DNA of 64,000 nucleotides from Hypoxylon rubiginosum (GCA_902806565.1 CADCXA010000057.1:186001-250000), one strand, 5' to 3'; counted from the first letter of the stretch, positions 43,338 through 60,206 are shown. Notes: generated by a model from the sequence alone, not told the origin. Program-made: numbers and translations.

Positions 43338-46300
43338 TTTGCTACCTAGCTATCTGCTTATTATAACGGCAACTAATAATTATATAAAATAATTTCAAAC
43401 GCACGAAATTATAAGAGAAAAAAGTTATTAATACTTTAAATATTATTATAATATATAAGTAATAATTATTTTATTAATTATAATTATTTTTATATATAAA
43501 ATTATTTTAATATATAAAATTATTTTTATATATATTTTTATTTTTATATATATAATTATTTTATTTATTATAATTATTTTATAAATTTAAATATATATAA
43601 AATTATTTTATATATTATTATTATTTTATTATTTATAATTATTTTATTATAATTTAATTTATATATAATTATTTTATATATTATAATTATTTTATTTAAA
43701 TTAATTTATTATAAATTTTATAATATTTATTTTTTATTATAACTTATTAATTTATTTAATATAATAATATTTAATTATTTATAAATAACTTATATTTTTA
43801 TTTAAATAAAGTATAATTTTTTAATATATGTTTTAATTTATAATAAAATTTATAATAATATTTTTATTTAAATAAAGTATAATTTTTTAATATATTTTTT
43901 AATTTATAATAATATTTATAATAATATTTTTATAATAAAATTTAAATGTTATATTAATATATTATAAAAATATAATATAAATTAAATATTAAAATTAATT
44001 TATATTAAATATATTATAATATTAATAAATTTTTTTAAAATATTAAAATAATTAATTAATATATGTATAATTTATAAAAAATAAAATAAAATTTAAAAAC
44101 TTAATAATACTTTTTTAATTAAATATTATTAATTTATAAATAAATAAATAAAATATAATATTTATTATTTTTTTATTATATATTATTTATATTTTAATTA
44201 ATAAATAATATTATATTAATATTATAAAACCTTTTTTATTATTAGTTTTTTTAATATTTATATTTATATATATTATTAAATTAATATTATATTATATTTA
44301 GTTTAATTTTAAATTATTATATATAAATTTAATATTATTAATTATAATTAAATATAATTTTATAAATTTAATTATTAAAAAACTAATAATAATTAATTTA
44401 TTATTTAATAGTTTTATAATTTATATTAAGTAATTTATTTTAATTATTAATATATTATATAAATATTATAATTATAAAAATATAATCTTTTTTAAATAAG
44501 TTAAATAAAAATATATAATTTATATAATTAAAATTATTTAAGTTATAATAATAAATATAATTTTTTATTTTAAATATAAACCGTTTTTATATATTATTAT
44601 AATTATATAAAAAATTAATATATAATAATAAAAATAAAAAATATTTAATTAATTATATAATATTTTAATAAAAAATATATAATAATTAATAAATTATATA
44701 TAAAATATTATATATTAATTAAAAAAATATAAATATTATTTAATTAAATTAAAAATTATATAATATATAATATATATTATTTATTAAATTTAAGTTTATA
44801 AAACTATTAAATTTATATATAATTAATTTAATTTTTAAAATATTTTTCGCTTTTATTATAAGTTTTATAATACGTTTAATATAAATTAATTTTAAATATA
44901 ATAATTATATTATTATTTTTTATTATATTTTATATTAAAATAAAAAGTGATTTATATTTAAAAATAATATATTTTATTTATTTAACTTTTTTTATTAAGA
45001 TATAATTAATTATTAAAAGCTAAGTATAAGTTTTATTTATAAATATTATAATATTTAGTTTAATATTTTTTTTTTTTTAAATAAATTAATTTATTACGAT
45101 TTAATTAAAATAATATACTATAAAATAAAATTAAATACTTTTTTTATAAATTTTATAATATAATAATTAATTTAAAATTATTACATTAAAATATATTTTT
45201 TAAAGTTAAATAAATTATTATTTATATATTATATTTTATTAATAATATAAATTTAATATTTTAATAATTTATTTTATATATATAAAATTTATAAGATTTA
45301 TATATAATTAATTATATTTATAGTAAAATTATAATAACTTATTTATATAAGTTTTTTTTATTTAAAATATTAATATTTATTATAAGTTTATATGTTTTTA
45401 TAATTATTATAAAAAATATAAAATATAAATATAATATATTAATTAAATTAATTTTATATTAATAAAAAAGTTAAGCCTAAAAAAAATTAAAAATATAAGT
45501 TAATAAAATTTAAAATAATTTTAATAATTTAAATAAGCTGGTAAATTATATATATAAATTATTTTTAATATATTAATAATATTTAAATTTAATTTTAATT
45601 ATATTAATAAATTATTTATATATTAATTATATTAATTATTTTAATTATTAAAATATATTTAAAAAAAGTTAAAAGAAGTTATATTTATAAGGATTTTTAT
45701 TTATAATATATAATAATTTTTTTATTAATTAAAATATATTCTAAGTTTTATATTTTTTTTTAATAAATTTTATATTATAATAATATTATTTATTATAATA
45801 ATAGTTTATTATTATTAAAATAAAATAAAATAAATTTTTTTTAACTAACGGTTTTTAATTAATATAATAAATATTAAAAAAACTTAAATATTTTAAAATT
45901 AATTATATAATATTAATTTAATTAATTAGTTAAATTTTTAAAATTATTTATTAAATATTATTTAAAATTAAAGTTTTAATTTATTTATTAAATCCGATAT
46001 TTTAACTTTTTATAATATATTTTAAAAGTTAATATTTTATAAACTTTTTATTTTATTTTTTTTATATTTAAGTTTATTATTTTACCGTTAAAACTTTAAA
46101 AATTTTAATTAAATAAAAGATTATTAAAATTCTTTTATAATTTATTTACGTTAAATTAAATCTGGTTTTATTATTAATTAAAAAATTTTAATTTAAATAT
46201 ATTTAATTTAGTAAAATATTTTATTTTAATTTTATAAAATAATAATATAAAACAAAAGCTTAATTTATTATTTAATTAATTTATTAAGTTTTATTTTTTA

Positions 46301-47779
46301 ATAAAAAACTTATTTTTTAACTAGTAAATTATTTAAAATTTTTATTTAGTTTTTTTAATTAAAATTTATATATATTAATTATTTTATTAATATTTTTTAT
46401 AATAAAAGTTTTTTAAAAATTTATATAATAAAAAGTTTTATATTATATTTATAACTAATATTATTTTTAATTAATTATTATAAGGTTTATTAATAAATAT
46501 AAATAGTTATTAATTAATAATTTTATTTATAATTTTAATTTAATTATTTATTTATTTATATTTTATAGTTAATATTTTTATTTTTATTTTTATTAATTTA
46601 AAAAACTTATCTATAAAATTAATAATAAATTAAAAGTTTTAATTTAATAAAATTAAAACTAATTATTTTATTAATTTATAAAGTTTTTAATAATATATTT
46701 ATATTATATTATAAGTTATTATTTATATTATATATAAAATTAATTAATATATTTTTATTAATTAATTTATAATTATTAGTAAATTATTAAACTTATTATT
46801 AATAATTAAAAATAATTTAAAACCGTTTTTAGTTTTTAATTATAATTTAAAATTTATAATTAAATGTTTTTATTTTTAAATATTTTTATAAATTAATATA
46901 TATAGTTTTTTATATAATAATTAATAATATTAAAAAAACTAAATTATTAATACTATTTAACGATTATTTATTAAGTTTTATTTTTTTTTAAATAAATAAT
47001 AATTATATAATTATATATTTTTTTATTAATATTAATTTAAAAGTTATTATTTTTAAAAATTATTAATTATTTTTTATAAATTATTAAAAAGTTTAATATT
47101 ATAATAAAATTAAAATACTAAGATATTAAAATATTATATAATATTTTAAGTTATATATATTATAATAAGAAAATATATTTTAAAAAACCCATTTTTTAAA
47201 ATGTAAAATTATTTTATATTAATAAACCTTTTTATATTTTAAAATTATTTTATATTATAAATATATTATTATATTTAATTTATATATAAAAGTATAAACT
47301 TTTATTATTAAATAAAAGTTTTATATTTAAAATTTTTATAAATATATAATATATATTTAACCTTTAAGTATAATTTTTTTTTTTAAGTTTTATAATAATA
47401 TAAAAGTTAAATTTAATATTTAAAAAAAGGTTAAATTTAATTTTAATAACTTGGGTATTTAAATAGGTATAACTTTATTAATTAAATTAATAAGTAATTA
47501 AAATAATACGATTTTAAATTTATAATCTGTTTTTTAATAACTATATTATTAATTAAAATATTAAAAATTAAAACTTTAAGTTTTTAATATTTTTACTAAA
47601 TAATATATTAAAAACCCTAAGCTATAAAATTAAGGGTTTTTAATTTATATAATTAGTTAAATTTAATTAAGCTTTAATTAAATACATTTATTTAAATTAT
47701 ATAAATATATTATAATATAAACTTGTATATTTTTTAATAATATTTAAATTAAATATATTTTAGTTATTATATATAAGTT

Positions 47780-48860
47780 TTAAAACATTAAATATATATA
47801 TTTTAAAGTATTAAAACATTAAATATATATATTTTAAAATATTAAAATATTAAATATATATATTTTAAAATATTAAATACACTTTAAAATATTAAAATAT
47901 TAAAATATTAAAGCATTATATATATATATTTTAAAATATTAAAACATTTAATATATATATTTTAAAGCATTAAATATATATATTTTAAAATATTAAAATA
48001 TTAAAATATCTAATATATATATTTTAAAGTTTTAAATTTATATATTTTAAAGTATTAAAATATTATATATATACACTTTAAAATATTAAAACATTTAATA
48101 TATATATTTTAAAGTATTAAGTATATACGCTTTAAAATTTTAAAGTATTAAAATATTTAATATATATATTTTAAAGCTTTAAGTTTATATATTTTAAAAT
48201 ATTAAAATATTTAATATATATATTTTAAAATATTAAATATATTTATTTTAAAATATTAAAGTATTTAATATATATATTTTAAAATATTAAAACATTTATT
48301 ATATATATTTTAAAACATTAAAATAATACACTTTAAAATATTAAAATATCTAGTTTATATATTTTAAAGTATAAAAACATTTAATATAAATATTTTAAAA
48401 TATTAAATATATATATTTTAAAGTATTAAAATATTTAATATATACACTTTAAAATATTAAAACATTTATTATATATACTTTAAAACATTAAAATAATATA
48501 TTTTAAAATATAAAAACATTTAATATAAACACTTTAAAATATTAAATATATACGCTTTAAAGTATTAAAATATTTGATATATATATTTTAAAATATTAAA
48601 ATATTTATTATATATATTTTAAAATATTAAAATAATATATTTTAAAGTATTAAAATATTTAATATAAATATTTTAAAGTATTAAATATATATATTTTAAA
48701 ATGTTAAAATATTAAAATATTTAATATATATATTATAAAACATTAAGTATATATATTTTAAAATATTAAAACATTTAATATATATATTTTAAAATATTAA
48801 ATATATATAATTTAAAGTGTTAAAATATTAAGTGTAAATACTTTAAAACATTAAATAAAA
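47780..48860. repeat. AT satellite built of TTTTAAA / ATATTAAA modules
   Basis: About 1.1 kb alternates a TATATATATTTTAAA module with one to three TATTAAA modules. Copies vary at fixed positions (aaatatt, aaacatt, aaagtatt, aaagcatt; tatatttt, tacacttt, tacgcttt), mostly C/T and G/A transitions. The period is not fixed because the number of short modules varies. Confidence 0.8.
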
Positions 48861-51800
48861 TAAGTAAATATAAATAAAATAAACGAAAAAAAAAAAAAGT
48901 TAATATTTATTATATATATTTTTTTTTATTTATTTATTTACTTAATTATAAAAATATATAAAATAATATTAAAATTATATTTTTAAATATAGCTTTTTCT
49001 TATTAATATATTGATTTTAATTTCTTTAAATATTATTTTATAATTCTTTTTAAAAGTAATTTAATATTTTTAACTTTTAATATATATAATTTTAAATTTT
49101 ATATTTTATTAATATTAGTTTATTTTTACCTTATAATTTTTAACTTATTTTTACTGTTTTATAATTTAATTATAGTAAATTATACTTTTAAATACTTATT
49201 ATTATAAATAATAAATATTATTTTTCCAGCGACTTTTAACTTTTTTATTTATTTAATATATTAATATTAATATTAAAGCAGGAAAAAAAAAAGTTAAAAC
49301 TTACTTTTTTAGTTTTGTTTTTATTTTTTATAATATAAAACTTAAATATAATAAATAAAATATAAACAAGTTTAAATAAAAGTTAATATTATAAAATAAA
49401 AATATAAAAAGAAAAAAAAGTTTTACACCGGCTTATAAAAATATTTATAAAAATATTTTTTATAATATTTTCTATATTTTAAAATTAATAAATAGTAAAT
49501 TTTATTATTACTAGTAAAAAAACTTATATAATACGTTATATATAAAATAACGTTCTTTTTAAAATTAGTTTATAATTTTATAATAATTAAAAACTTTTTA
49601 ATAATAATTTTTTATTTTTTTATAAAACAAGATATAAATTTATTAAAAATATTACTAGTAAAATTAATATACTTTAAAATATATTTATAAGTATATAATA
49701 TTATAAGTAAAATATTATTTTTTAGGTTATTTATTTTAATAATAATTTTTTATTTTATTATAAAATAAAATATAAATTTATTAAAAATATTATTAATAAA
49801 ATTAATATGTTTTATAATATATTTAAAAGTATATAATATTATAAATAAGATATTATTTTTAAAGTTATTTATTTTAATTAATAATTTAAATATAATAAAA
49901 TTTTAAAAAGTATTAAATAATTATTTAACATTTTTATTTTTAAAAAACTTAAGGAATATAATATTTTTTTTAAATTTAATTTTAATAAAATAACTGGTAT
50001 AATACTTTAAAATTTAAAAATAATAAATATTAAATAACTTTATATATTTATTGATATTATTAAATAAAATAATAAGAAACTTAATTAATTTATAGTTTAA
50101 TTTTTAATTTGTTACTTTAAATAATTTATAATAATAATTTAAATATATTTAATTTTTAATTAAAAAATTCTTAATCTTTTTAAATATTTTTTTATAATTA
50201 TAAAAAACGTTAATAACTTTTATTATATAAGCGTTTTTAATTTTATTAAATAAGTATAAATATTTATTAATTAAAACTAAATTTAAACTAATATTAATAG
50301 TAAAAAATACAAGCTTTTTATTAAAATTAATATTTATAAATATATTAAACTTATAAATTTAAATATAAAAAAATTAAATATATTTATTTATAGTATTCTT
50401 TTTTTATAAAATTAAATTATTACTTATAATATCCTAGATTTTCTTAGTAAAATAATCTATATAAATAACATTTAAAATTATTTTATTAAACTTATAAAAA
50501 AGTTTTATATATTTTTTATAATTTTATATTATAATATTTATAAAAAACTAAATTTAAATTACTTTTAATTATATTAAAAAGCCTGAAATCTTAAAAAATA
50601 AATACGGAGAGGTTTTAAAAATAAACTAATTATTAAAATAATTATTATTAATATTTATAATAATTATTATATAAATTAAACTAGATTTATTATATTTAAA
50701 TATTATGTTAAATTCCGGTGTCGCGTTTAAAATAATGAATTATTTAATAATATAAAATAAGCTTATTTATTTAAATATATTTATTATTTAATATATTTTA
50801 ATAAAAAAATCTATAGAAAAATAAGTTAGTATTAAAATTTTAAGTGTGTTAAAATAATAAATATATTAAAAGCTTTAAAGTTTAATAAAAAAAAAATTTA
50901 AATAATAAATATAAAAATTCATAGATTAAAATTATAAAAAGCTAGTTTTTAAATAATAAAAACTATTTTAAATTTATATTTAATATTATAAATTATATTA
51001 TATTTAAATAACTATTAAATATTTATAGTGTTTTATAAATTATATAATAATAAAATAAATATTTAGTTTTTATAGTATTTTTAAATTATATAATAATTAA
51101 ATAAATATTAAGTATTTATAATATTTATATAAATTATATAATAATTAAATAAATATTATATATATATAATATTTATTAAGTTTAATAAATTAAAATAAAG
51201 TAAAAAATTAAAATATAAAATATAAAGTAATAATATAATATAAATAGTTTTTTAGTTATTTAAATAAATATATACGTTAAATATATATATTATAGTAAAT
51301 ACGTTTTATTATATAATTATATAAAGGTTATATTATATTAAAAAATATATATATTATTTAAAAAGTTTTATTTTTTTTATTTTAATAAATTAATTTTTTA
51401 TTAAATTTTTATATTTTAATAATAATATTTAAAGCTATTTAATATAAAATAAATATTATTTTAATTTTTTAAACCTTATTTATTAACTTATTTTTTTAAC
51501 TTTTAATTTTATATTAAAATAAATTTAAATTATATAAAAAAAGAAACATTTAAATTATTTTTATTAATATTTTTATAAAAAAAAGCGGCGTTAAACATTA
51601 ATTATTAAATATTAATAATAAAAAAAAAATTTAAAATTAATTTATTTAAATATTAAGTAATATATTATATTTTAAGTTATTTTTATTATTATTAAAAACA
51701 ATTTAAATAATAAAAGCTTTAGAACTAAAACTAGAACTAGATATTTTATTAATAAAAGTTATTTTTTTTTTTTTTTTTTGTTTTTTTTTAATTAAGTTTT

Positions 51801-51954
51801 ATTTTAAAAGTAAAAACTAATACGGTGAAACGTATAAATAAATATATAAAAAACTAAAAATAAAAGTAAAATAATAAAAATATTTAAATTAAAAATAATA
51901 TTTATATTATTTATATTTTAAATAAAAAACTAATAATAAATATAATTATATAAT

Positions 51955-52140
51955 TTGAATAAAAACGCGGGTAAAAACGTAGGTAAAAACGTAAATAAAA
52001 ACATAAAAATAAATATAAAAATATATAAAAACGTTAAAACGTATAAAAATATAAATAAAAATATAAAAATATCTAAAAAAAAAATAAAAACTATGTTTTT
52101 TACGTTTTATATAAAATATAAGCTAAATAAAAACTAGTAA
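51955..52140. repeat. TAAAAACG-type short repeat in the AT block
   Basis: Repeats of aaaaacg(t/c) and aataaaaa produce the only long open frame of the block (60 codons, Asn/Lys/Ile only, beginning with TTG). It is low-complexity sequence, not a gene. Confidence 0.7.
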
Positions 52141-55100
52141 AAATAATAAAAACAATTAGTAAAACATTTAATTTTTTTATAAAAAAAACCGTTAAAATAA
52201 AATTTAAATATTTTATTAGTTATAAAAAAAACAAAAAGCTAAAAATAATTTAAATTAGTTTAATAAACTTATATAAACTTATAATTAATTAATAAAAAAT
52301 TTTTAACGATATTATTAAATATGTTATTTATATTAAAAAATAATAATAAGTTTAATAAAAAAAAAATTTTAATAATTAAAATTATATTTTAATATAAAAA
52401 TAATAATAAAAAACATAAAAAACTATTAGCGTTTAAATATAATAGTAATAATATATAAAGTATTTTTAAATTTTAAAAAGAAAATTAAAAAAGAAAAGTT
52501 AATTTATAAAAAGCAAAAAAAAAAAAAAAGCCTTATATAAACTAAAAGTTTAAATAGTAAAATAATAAGTTATATTTTCTCTTATATTTATATATAAATA
52601 TATTATTTATAAATATAAAACTAACTAAAAGTTTTTAAAATTATAATAAGTTTTTAAAGTTATTATAATATATTTAATATTAATTATTATTATAATAAAA
52701 TATTATAATAAATATTAAATAAATAATAAATTTTTATTTAATTAAAAGCTATAAAATTATATATATATTTTTTAACTATAAAAGTTATTATTAAATTCCA
52801 CGCGTTTTTTATTTTTAAAAAAAAAAAAAACGTTGTAAGTTTTACTAATAAAAATTATTTTATAATAATAAAATTAAAAATAAAATTATTATAAATATTA
52901 TAATTTTTTATATTTTTATATTTAACTAAATTTCATATCTTATAATATTTTTATTAAATAATCTTTATTTTAAGTTTTAAATAAAAAACTAATTAATAAA
53001 ACTTAATAAAATAATAATTAATTATATTTATTTATAAAATTTAATTTTTAACCTTTTTATTATTATATAATAATATTATAATTATTATAAAGTTTTTTTA
53101 TTAATTACTAATATATTATTTATTTATATATTTAATTTATTAATATATTATTATTAAAAATAAAATAAATAAATATTTAAAAAAATATTAAATTTATATA
53201 TTTATTTATTAAAAAGTTATTATATAAATAAAATATATTAATTTTATTAATTCTAAGTTTAAATTATAGTAATTTTATATATTTATTAATAATATTATAT
53301 ATTTTATTTTATATATTAAACTAACGTAAATTAATAATTTATAATATATATATAATATAATATTTATTTATAATTATTAGTATTTATAAAATATAATTAT
53401 ATTTAAAAATATAATATAACTAAGTTAATATTATAATAATTAAGCAGCTAAAAAAAACCAGGATAACTTAAAAATTAATTAATTATAATATATTAATATA
53501 TTTTTTTAACAGTTTTTTTTAAAAAACGTTAAGTTTTAATATTTTAAGATATTTTGTAATTAAATTATAAAAAACGGTATTAATAATATTAATAGTTTAA
53601 TTTAAAAATAAAATATAAAATAAAATATATTAAAATAAAATAATGTTAATTTAAAATAAATATTAAAAAACTTTATTATAATTAATAATAAAAGCTTATA
53701 TTTATAACTTAATAAAGTGGTAAATCTATTTATAATTTTAAATAACTAGGTATAAAAAATAAGTTCCTATATATATTTTTAATTTTCTTTATATTAAAAG
53801 TTATTTTTATAATAATTATACTTATTTAAGTTAAATAATAAAAAAAATAATATATAAAAAATAATAAATAAAAAAAAAACCTTGTTTAAATAAACCGTAT
53901 AAAATAAAAATAAAAACTTAAAATTAATATTTATAATATTTTAACGTTTAATATTTTATATTATAATTATAATAAAACTTAAAATTATTAAAATTATTAT
54001 ATTATTTAAATTAAATTAACAGGTTTTTTATATAAAAGCTATAAAACTGTTTTATTAAAACTATTAAAAACAAATTTATAAATAATATATTAATATTATA
54101 ATTATATTTTTTATTTATATAATATAAATAATATAAATAAAAACCTAAAAGTAACGGTTATTATTTAAACTTATTAAAAAATAAAACGAAATTATAAAAA
54201 TAATATTAAATATAGTTATAAATTTATATATAACGTTTTATTAATATAAAAAAGTTTATAATAAATATAAAAAGCTAAAAAAACTTTAAGTTAAATAAAA
54301 AAAGCTTAAAAATTATATATTAATATATTTATTAATAATATTTTATTATATGATATTAAGAACTAAATATAAAAATATTTTTATTAATTTTTTTACTATA
54401 TTAAATATATAAAAAAATATAATATAAAAAAATCTAAATAATTTTACTTTTAAGCTTTTAATTATTTTAACTATATTTAAATTACTATTTATAATTTATA
54501 TATATAAAACCTATTAAAAAAACATTATAAAATTAAAAGGTATAAAATAAATAAATAATAAAGCGAAAAAATTAACTTAATTATATTTTTATATTATTTA
54601 ATAATTTATATAATATTATATAATTATAAAAATAAAAAAAAATCTAATAATATTAATATAATTTATTATTTATTTATAATAATATAAAATAATATAATAT
54701 AAAACTATTATAAATATAAGTTATATAATATAAATAAATAATATAATTATATTTAAAAAAATATATTTATATTTATTAAATATTTAGAACTTAATACTTT
54801 TTATAATAAAAAAATATAAGAATATATTATTTTAAAAGCTGTTTTTATTAATAAATAAAAAAAAAAAACAAAAAAATATTATTAATAATTCTATAAAATA
54901 TATTAACTAATAATTTAATAAAATAAATAAAGTTTTATATATTTATTTATATATTAAAGTAATATTTTAATAGTTAAATATAACTATTAAAATATATATT
55001 AAAAAATATATAATATAAAACTAAATAATTAAAGCTATAATATATAACATTTATAAATAAATTACTAATGGTTATTTTTAAAGTGCGAATATAAATAAAA

Positions 55101-57984
55101 ATAGTAAAATAATTAAAATATATAATAAAATAATTTTTAAGTTTATTATTAATATATATATATTTATTTATAAATTAATTAATATAAGTTATTAAGTTAT
55201 TATTTATATAATATTAAAATATATTTTAAAAAGGTATTTAAAATATATTTTTTAAAAAAAACTTAATAATATTAATAATTAAATATTATAAAAAATATAT
55301 ATATATAAAAAAACTGTAAATAATTTATTGGTTTTTTTTACGTAAAATTAAAAAACTTTTAAAATATTATTTATAACTTATACTTTTATTTTAATAAAAC
55401 TATATAAAATTAATAAAAAAAGTAATATAATTTTAATTTAGTTTATAAATAAATATAAAAAATAACTTAAATAAAATTAATAATAAAAATAAATTAAATT
55501 AAACTTTATTATAAATATAATTACTTTTTAATATAATAATTAAATAATATTATAAATAGTTATTTATAATTAATAATTAATAGTATATTATAATTATTAT
55601 AACGTAATAATATTTATAATAATAATTCCAGCGGGATAATAAATTAATAAAAAAAATAAATAATAACTTTAAAAGCAAGAAATATAAAAATAATATATTT
55701 AATATAAATAAAAATATAAGTAACTTATAAAATTTATAAGTTAATTATAATAATTATTTAACAAGTTATATTTATAAATAACTTATTTTAAAAAAAATAT
55801 TTAAAATTATAAATAAATAATAATAATTTTTATTAATTTTATAAAATTAATATACGCTTTTAAAATTTTTATTAGTTAAATAAATAATGAAAAAAAAAAT
55901 ATATAGTTATAATTAAGTTATAAAAAAAAAACCTGTCGTTATTTTAATTAAAAAGTAAAATTAAATAAATATAATAATTATTAATATTAAAAAGCTTATA
56001 TTTTAAACTATAAATATAAATTATATATAAGTTTAATATATAATTATATAACTTATAAAAACCGGTAATTTAAATAATTTTATAAAAAATAAACCTGGTA
56101 TTAATTATAATAAAAATAAAAATAAAAAAAAGTTTTTATTTTATATTTTTAATAATAATAATATAAAATAAGGTAATAATAATAATAATACTATTAATAT
56201 CCTTATAAAAAAATATAAAATAACAGTGTAAAAAGTTAAGAATTCTAATAATAATATAAAAATATAACCAGGTATTTAATATAAGTAAATTAATATTTAT
56301 TACGTTAAAAATAATTATAATAAAAACCTTTTAAATATATTTAACATTTTTATAATAAGATTATTATTTAAATTATATTATAATAAATAAATATTATATA
56401 ATATTTAAAAAAACATTAAAATTTTAACTATAGTTTTATTAATTAAATTAATTAAAGTTAATTAATATATAAATAATTTATTTAATAATAATATTACTAT
56501 TTATTAATAAATTATTATTTATTATTTTATTAAATAATTAAAAATAAAATTATATATCGATATTTTAAATGTTAATAATATAAAAAAATATTATATATTA
56601 AGTAAATATAAAAGATATTAATAATATAAAAACCATAAAAAAAAAAGTATAAAATTTATTAAATAAAAAAATAAAAAAATATTTATAACTAGTTAAGTTA
56701 ATTATATATTATATAATAATATAAAAAATAATATATTTAATAAATTAATTAAAATATTTAATATTTATTAATAATATAATAAACTGAAATAAAAAAACAC
56801 GGTAATTAAAAATATAAATATTAACTAAATAAATAAATAAATATAAAAAAAAACAGCTTATTATAATAATTAATATATTAAAACTAAGAATTAATATATT
56901 TAATATTTATATAATAATATATATAAAATAAATCTTTTATTTATTTAATTACTTATAGTAAAATAAATATATTAAACAAAATAAACAACGTAATAAAATA
57001 ATTATTATTTAATTAATAAATAAAAAAAAATTAAAATATAAAATAAACTAGTTAATAAAAATTTAAAATAATTAATATAAAATTATTTAAGCGGTAAAAT
57101 ATATTAAGAAACAGTATTAAATATAATAATAAATAATTAAAAAAATTAATAAAAGTATAAAATAAATATAAAAATGTGTAATATATATATAAAAAAAAAT
57201 AATATAAAAAAAAACTAAAAAACGAATTAAAAGCTGGTAAAAAAAAGTAAATGGTAATAAAAAAAATATATTAAAGTAATATAAATATTATATTTTTATA
57301 AAAAAAACAGCGAAATATATATAACTAAAAAAAAAAAAGATATAAAATTTTTAAATAATATTATATAAAATAATATAATATAAATATATATTATATAAAT
57401 AAAAACAAGTAATTTTAAAAAAAAAATTTATAAAAAAAAAATATAAACTTATTAAATATAAAAATAAATAAGTAAATAAAATAATTAATATAAAAATAAT
57501 TATAATAAAAAATTTATTATAAATATTAACGTTTAAAACCGTGTTAAAACTAAAGGTTTTTAAAGGTTATAAATAATATTTTTTATTATAATTTATATAT
57601 ACGTAATAACAAGAAACAAAAAACAAGTTTAAAAAATAAAAATTAAATTTAAAAGTAAAAAAATATATATTTATTAATATATTCACGTTAAAAATAAAGT
57701 TATAAATAATAAAAAAAGCTTAAAAATTATGTTAAATTATAAAATAATAAAATTATAATATTAAAAAATAACTAAATAAAAAAATAAAATAAATAAATAA
57801 AATTAAAAATATATTTATATAATTAAAAAATAAAATAATATAAAAAGAAATTAAAACTAATAAAATATATTAAATTATATGGTATTTAAAATAAGGAATA
57901 ATATAAAAAAAAGTTTTATTTTTATAAATAAATATAATAGGAAAAAATATTTTATAAAAATTTAAAAAGCATTAAAAAAAAAAA

Positions 57985-58135
57985 GTAATATTTATAAAAA
58001 TAATAAAAATAATAATAATAACAATAATAATAAAAATAATAATAATAAAAATAATAATAATAAAAATAATAATAATAAAAACGAAAATAAAAATAAGGAT
58101 AAAAATAAGGATAAAAATAAAAACTAAAATAAAAA
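57985..58135. repeat. AAT/AAAAAT microsatellite
   Basis: Runs of aataataataaaaat units followed by aaggataaaaat-like units, about 150 bp in all. Confidence 0.8.
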
Positions 58136-60206
58136 CATATATTTAAATAAAAATCTCGAGTAAATATTATTTTAAATAAAATAATTTATAATATAAAATA
58201 TTAAAAAAATAAAAGTAAAATAAATTTTATTTAATTATATTATTTAATAAAATAATTACTTTAAAACTTTAAATCTTATAATATCTTTTTAATAAATTAA
58301 TTTTTATATTTATTATATTAAAATTATATAAAATATAATATATTATAAAACGCGGTAAGTTTTATATAAGGTTTTAATAAATTAAATTAATTTGTTATTA
58401 TTTAAAAATATATTTATAAACTTTTATATTTTTTTTACCGTATAAAATATAAGGTTTATAAAACACTTTTATTTTTATATTTAATTTATATAAAAAGTAT
58501 AAATATAAGTAACTTATTTTATTAAATTATTATAATTTTATTATTTTAAAGTTTTACCGTTTATATATCGACGTTAAATATTTTTAAATAACTTATAAAT
58601 ATTTAAATATAGCTTTTTATTTTTAAAAAACTAGTTTTAAATTTTATTTTTTTATTTTTTTATTTTATTATTAACTTAAAATCTTACTTAAAATTCTTTA
58701 AAATCCTTAAGATATTTTAAAATATTTTTTTATTTTCTTTTATATTTAATATTATAACTTATAAAAAAAATATATTTATTATTTATTAAGTGTAAATTAT
58801 AACTATTTATATAGCTTATTTTACCGCTTATTTTAACGGTATATTTATTAATTTTTCGCTTTTTTTTTTAAATATATTTTACGTTTTTTTAAGTTTCTTT
58901 ATAATTTTATAATTAATTAAACTATATTAAAATTTTATATAAATAATAGTGTATATAAATTAAATTAGTTTAATATTTTAGATTTTTTATTTTTAAAAAA
59001 TAATTAAATTAATAATGTTTTTATTTAATCGATTTTTTAAAAATAAACTTAAATTTATTTTTAATAGCTTAAAAAGTATATAAAGTTTTATTATTATTAT
59101 TTAAATAATATTATTTTTAGTTTTTTAAATAATAAATATTATAATGTTTTTAGCTTTAAAAAATAATGCTGGAAATATATTTTTAGTTATATTTATATTT
59201 TTATATAAATAAATATAATTTTAAAACTTTAATTATATTAATTAATTTAATAATTTAATTTTTAAAATATAGTTTTTATAGTTTAAAAATATTTTTAAGT
59301 TATATGTTTTAACTTTATAAATAATCTTATATTTATTTATATTATATATAAAAAAGTTTTATTAATAAAACCTTAAAAATTATTTATATTTAAATAATTT
59401 TAACGTTAAATTTAAACCTAGTTTATATAATATCGTTTAAAACTTAAAAATAAAAGCGAAAATAAAAGCGTGATAAAAATTATTTTTTTAAGTTATTAAC
59501 TTAATTAAAAACGCTGTTAAAATAATAATAATAATAATAAAGAAAATCGGTTTTTAAGATTTTTATTATAATTTTTATATTTAAATTCCTTTATTTTTTT
59601 TAGTATTTTTAATTAAAAAGCGTGTAAAATATTTATTTATTAAAATATAATTAAAGTTTTAAATTGTTTAGTTTTTAAAGTTTTTTTTTTTTTTATAATA
59701 TTTAATGTTTTTATTATAATTATATATAATAATATTATAATAATATTATTTACTTTTTATAATTTTTTTATTTATATTTAATTTATTTATTAAAGTAATT
59801 ATAATTTTTTTATTATTTATTATATATTATAAAAACCGTATGTTTTAATTTTTATTATTATTATAAATAATTTAATTTTTTATTAATTAATATTATAATT
59901 TTATATTTATTTAATAGTGAAATTTTCTTATTATATTATATTTATATAATAATTACAAGGAATTTTTTTATAGCTTAATTAAAAGTAAAACGTGTTTTAT
60001 ATAATATAATATTTTAAAGCGTTAATTATTATAACGCGCTTTTTTTATAAAATATTTTAAAATGTTAAATATTATAATTTATTATTTTTTATTATATTCT
60101 AAATTATTAAATAATATAACACGTTTATATTAAAAACATTTTAAAGTGTTAAATTATTATAACACGTTAAAATATTAAATATTATAATATATTTTTATTT
60201 AAAACA

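Noticed and set aside
47780..48860. CRISPR-like array
   Set aside because: Units have no conserved repeat with unique spacers, the genome is fungal, and the pattern is a simple AT satellite.
51955..52137. 60-codon open frame in the AT block
   Set aside because: It begins with TTG, contains almost only Asn, Lys and Ile, and arises from a simple repeat.
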